Shown: positions 44,524 to 44,839 of the stretch, in pieces
Position numbering within the stretch: the first letter of the stretch is position 1
Layout of the letters: every line of letters begins with the position of its first letter
Origin: Desulfatibacillum aliphaticivorans DSM 15576
GTDB taxonomy: Bacteria; Desulfobacterota; Desulfobacteria; Desulfobacterales; Desulfatibacillaceae
Direction: 5' to 3'
NCBI RefSeq assembly: GCF_000429905.1
Contig: NZ_AUCT01000041.1
Location: forward strand, 1-44,839
DNA: 44,839 nt
Program-made: the position numbers and the translations under genes
Notes under the pieces: model-generated
Told to the model about the DNA's origin: nothing
Database searches by the model: none
What the model saw: the letters and a program-made list of their open reading frames with translations, nothing else

Positions 44524-44839
44524 AAATCAATTGTTGGAAAGGTTAAAATCCGGGGATGGCAGGAGAGCTTGGTAGTCTTTCCGGGAGGTCGCCAGGGGGA
44601 GTCTTTCAAATAAAACTTTCAGATAGGCAAAGGGCTCCAGGCCGTTGGCCTTGGCCGTCTCGATCAGGCTGAAGAACAACGCGCTGGCTTCCGCGCCCCG
44701 GGGCGATCCCGCAAAAAGCCAATTCTTCCGGCCCACCACAAAAGGCCGAATCGCGTTTTCCGCCGCATTGTTGTCCGGCTTCAGATATCCCTGTTCCAGA
44801 TAGACGCCCAGATATTTCCACTGGTTCAACGCATATTGG
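44492..44839 (-). mobile_element. IS66-family insertion sequence, left end (runs off the window)
   Basis: The end begins GTAAGCGTCCAGTGAAGTAC, matching the GTAAGC-type terminal repeat of IS66 elements. The 8 bases just before it (GGATGAAG, 44484-44491) would be the target-site duplication. The transposase gene lies inside, reading inward from the right. Confidence 0.75.
44527..44839 (-). CDS. tnpC: IS66-family transposase (TnpC), C-terminal fragment
   Basis: About 103 residues, cut by the window's right edge. The sequence contains the IS66 C-terminal hallmark: ALNQWKYL, PDNNAAENAIRPFVVGRKNW, LFAGSPRGAEASAL and SLIETAKANGLEP, where the E of the NNAAEN motif is the last residue of the DDE triad. 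The stop is at 44527-44529, 35 bases inside the element's end. The full protein is normally about 500 residues, preceded by the tnpA and tnpB accessory genes. Confidence 0.92.
   Translation of the reverse strand, partial: QYALNQWKYLGVYLEQGYLKPDNNAAENAIRPFVVGRKNWLFAGSPRGAEASALFFSLIETAKANGLEPFAYLKVLFERLPLATSRKDYQALLPSPDFNLSNN

Overview
The window looks like chromosome from an anaerobic sulfate-reducing bacterium of the Desulfobacterota (Desulfatibacillum/Desulfobacteraceae-like). This is inferred from gene content: a MetV-type methylene-tetrahydrofolate reductase partner, a flavodoxin-ferredoxin fusion, a clostridial-style Old Yellow Enzyme, several soluble and membrane sensor kinases, and a mid-GC coding style with many dispersed hairpin repeats. 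No rRNA gene, intact tRNA gene or CRISPR array was seen.

Layout. 1-1330: the tail of an IS1634-type transposase, an AT-rich acquired hypothetical gene that may have lost its 5' end, a hairpin repeat and a terminator. 1359-2666: two Hsp20-family genes on the minus strand, one with an N-terminal membrane anchor. 3222-4052: a PlsC/DGAT-like acyltransferase. 4064-5328: two tandem small papain-like (C39-like) cysteine-peptidase-fold proteins. 5690-13532: a tight seven-gene minus-strand operon, in transcription order hsp20, lon, rlpA, gmhB, recD2, a secreted retropepsin-like protease and metV. 13533-19382: a repeat-rich stretch with a SpoIIAA/STAS-like gene, a 1040-residue five-PAS hybrid histidine kinase between two copies of a ~100-bp direct repeat, and a decayed IS5-type transposase. 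19383-27237: a Nudix hydrolase, an MFS transporter, a transglutaminase/ABC-exporter operon, HU, a four-helix membrane protein and a DUF1566 protein. 27375-33629: a lipoprotein, a YkgJ-type cysteine-cluster protein, a GAF hybrid kinase and an Old Yellow Enzyme-type oxidoreductase. 33732-34532: the flavodoxin-ferredoxin protein. 34952-41344: a giant 2130-residue exported protein with Kelch-like, RCC1, TSP3-like, LVIVD and dockerin-like modules.

From 41540 rightwards the character changes. A tRNA-Lys 3' half without its 5' half marks an attachment site. Beyond it lies a string of small phage-like genes, one resembling DUF669 ssDNA-binding proteins. They are organised in an unusual way: U-tract hairpins, three of them near-identical in stem sequence, sit immediately before the ribosome binding sites of gene groups. 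The last gene is interrupted by an IS66-family element that runs off the window. Read together, this is the left end of an integrated element whose genes would need either independent promoters or processive antitermination.

The most interesting items are the hairpin-punctuated mobile element and its att site, the tandem papain-like proteins, the protein-quality-control/envelope/repair operon, the giant surface protein, and the dispersed repeats, one of which shows compensatory base changes.
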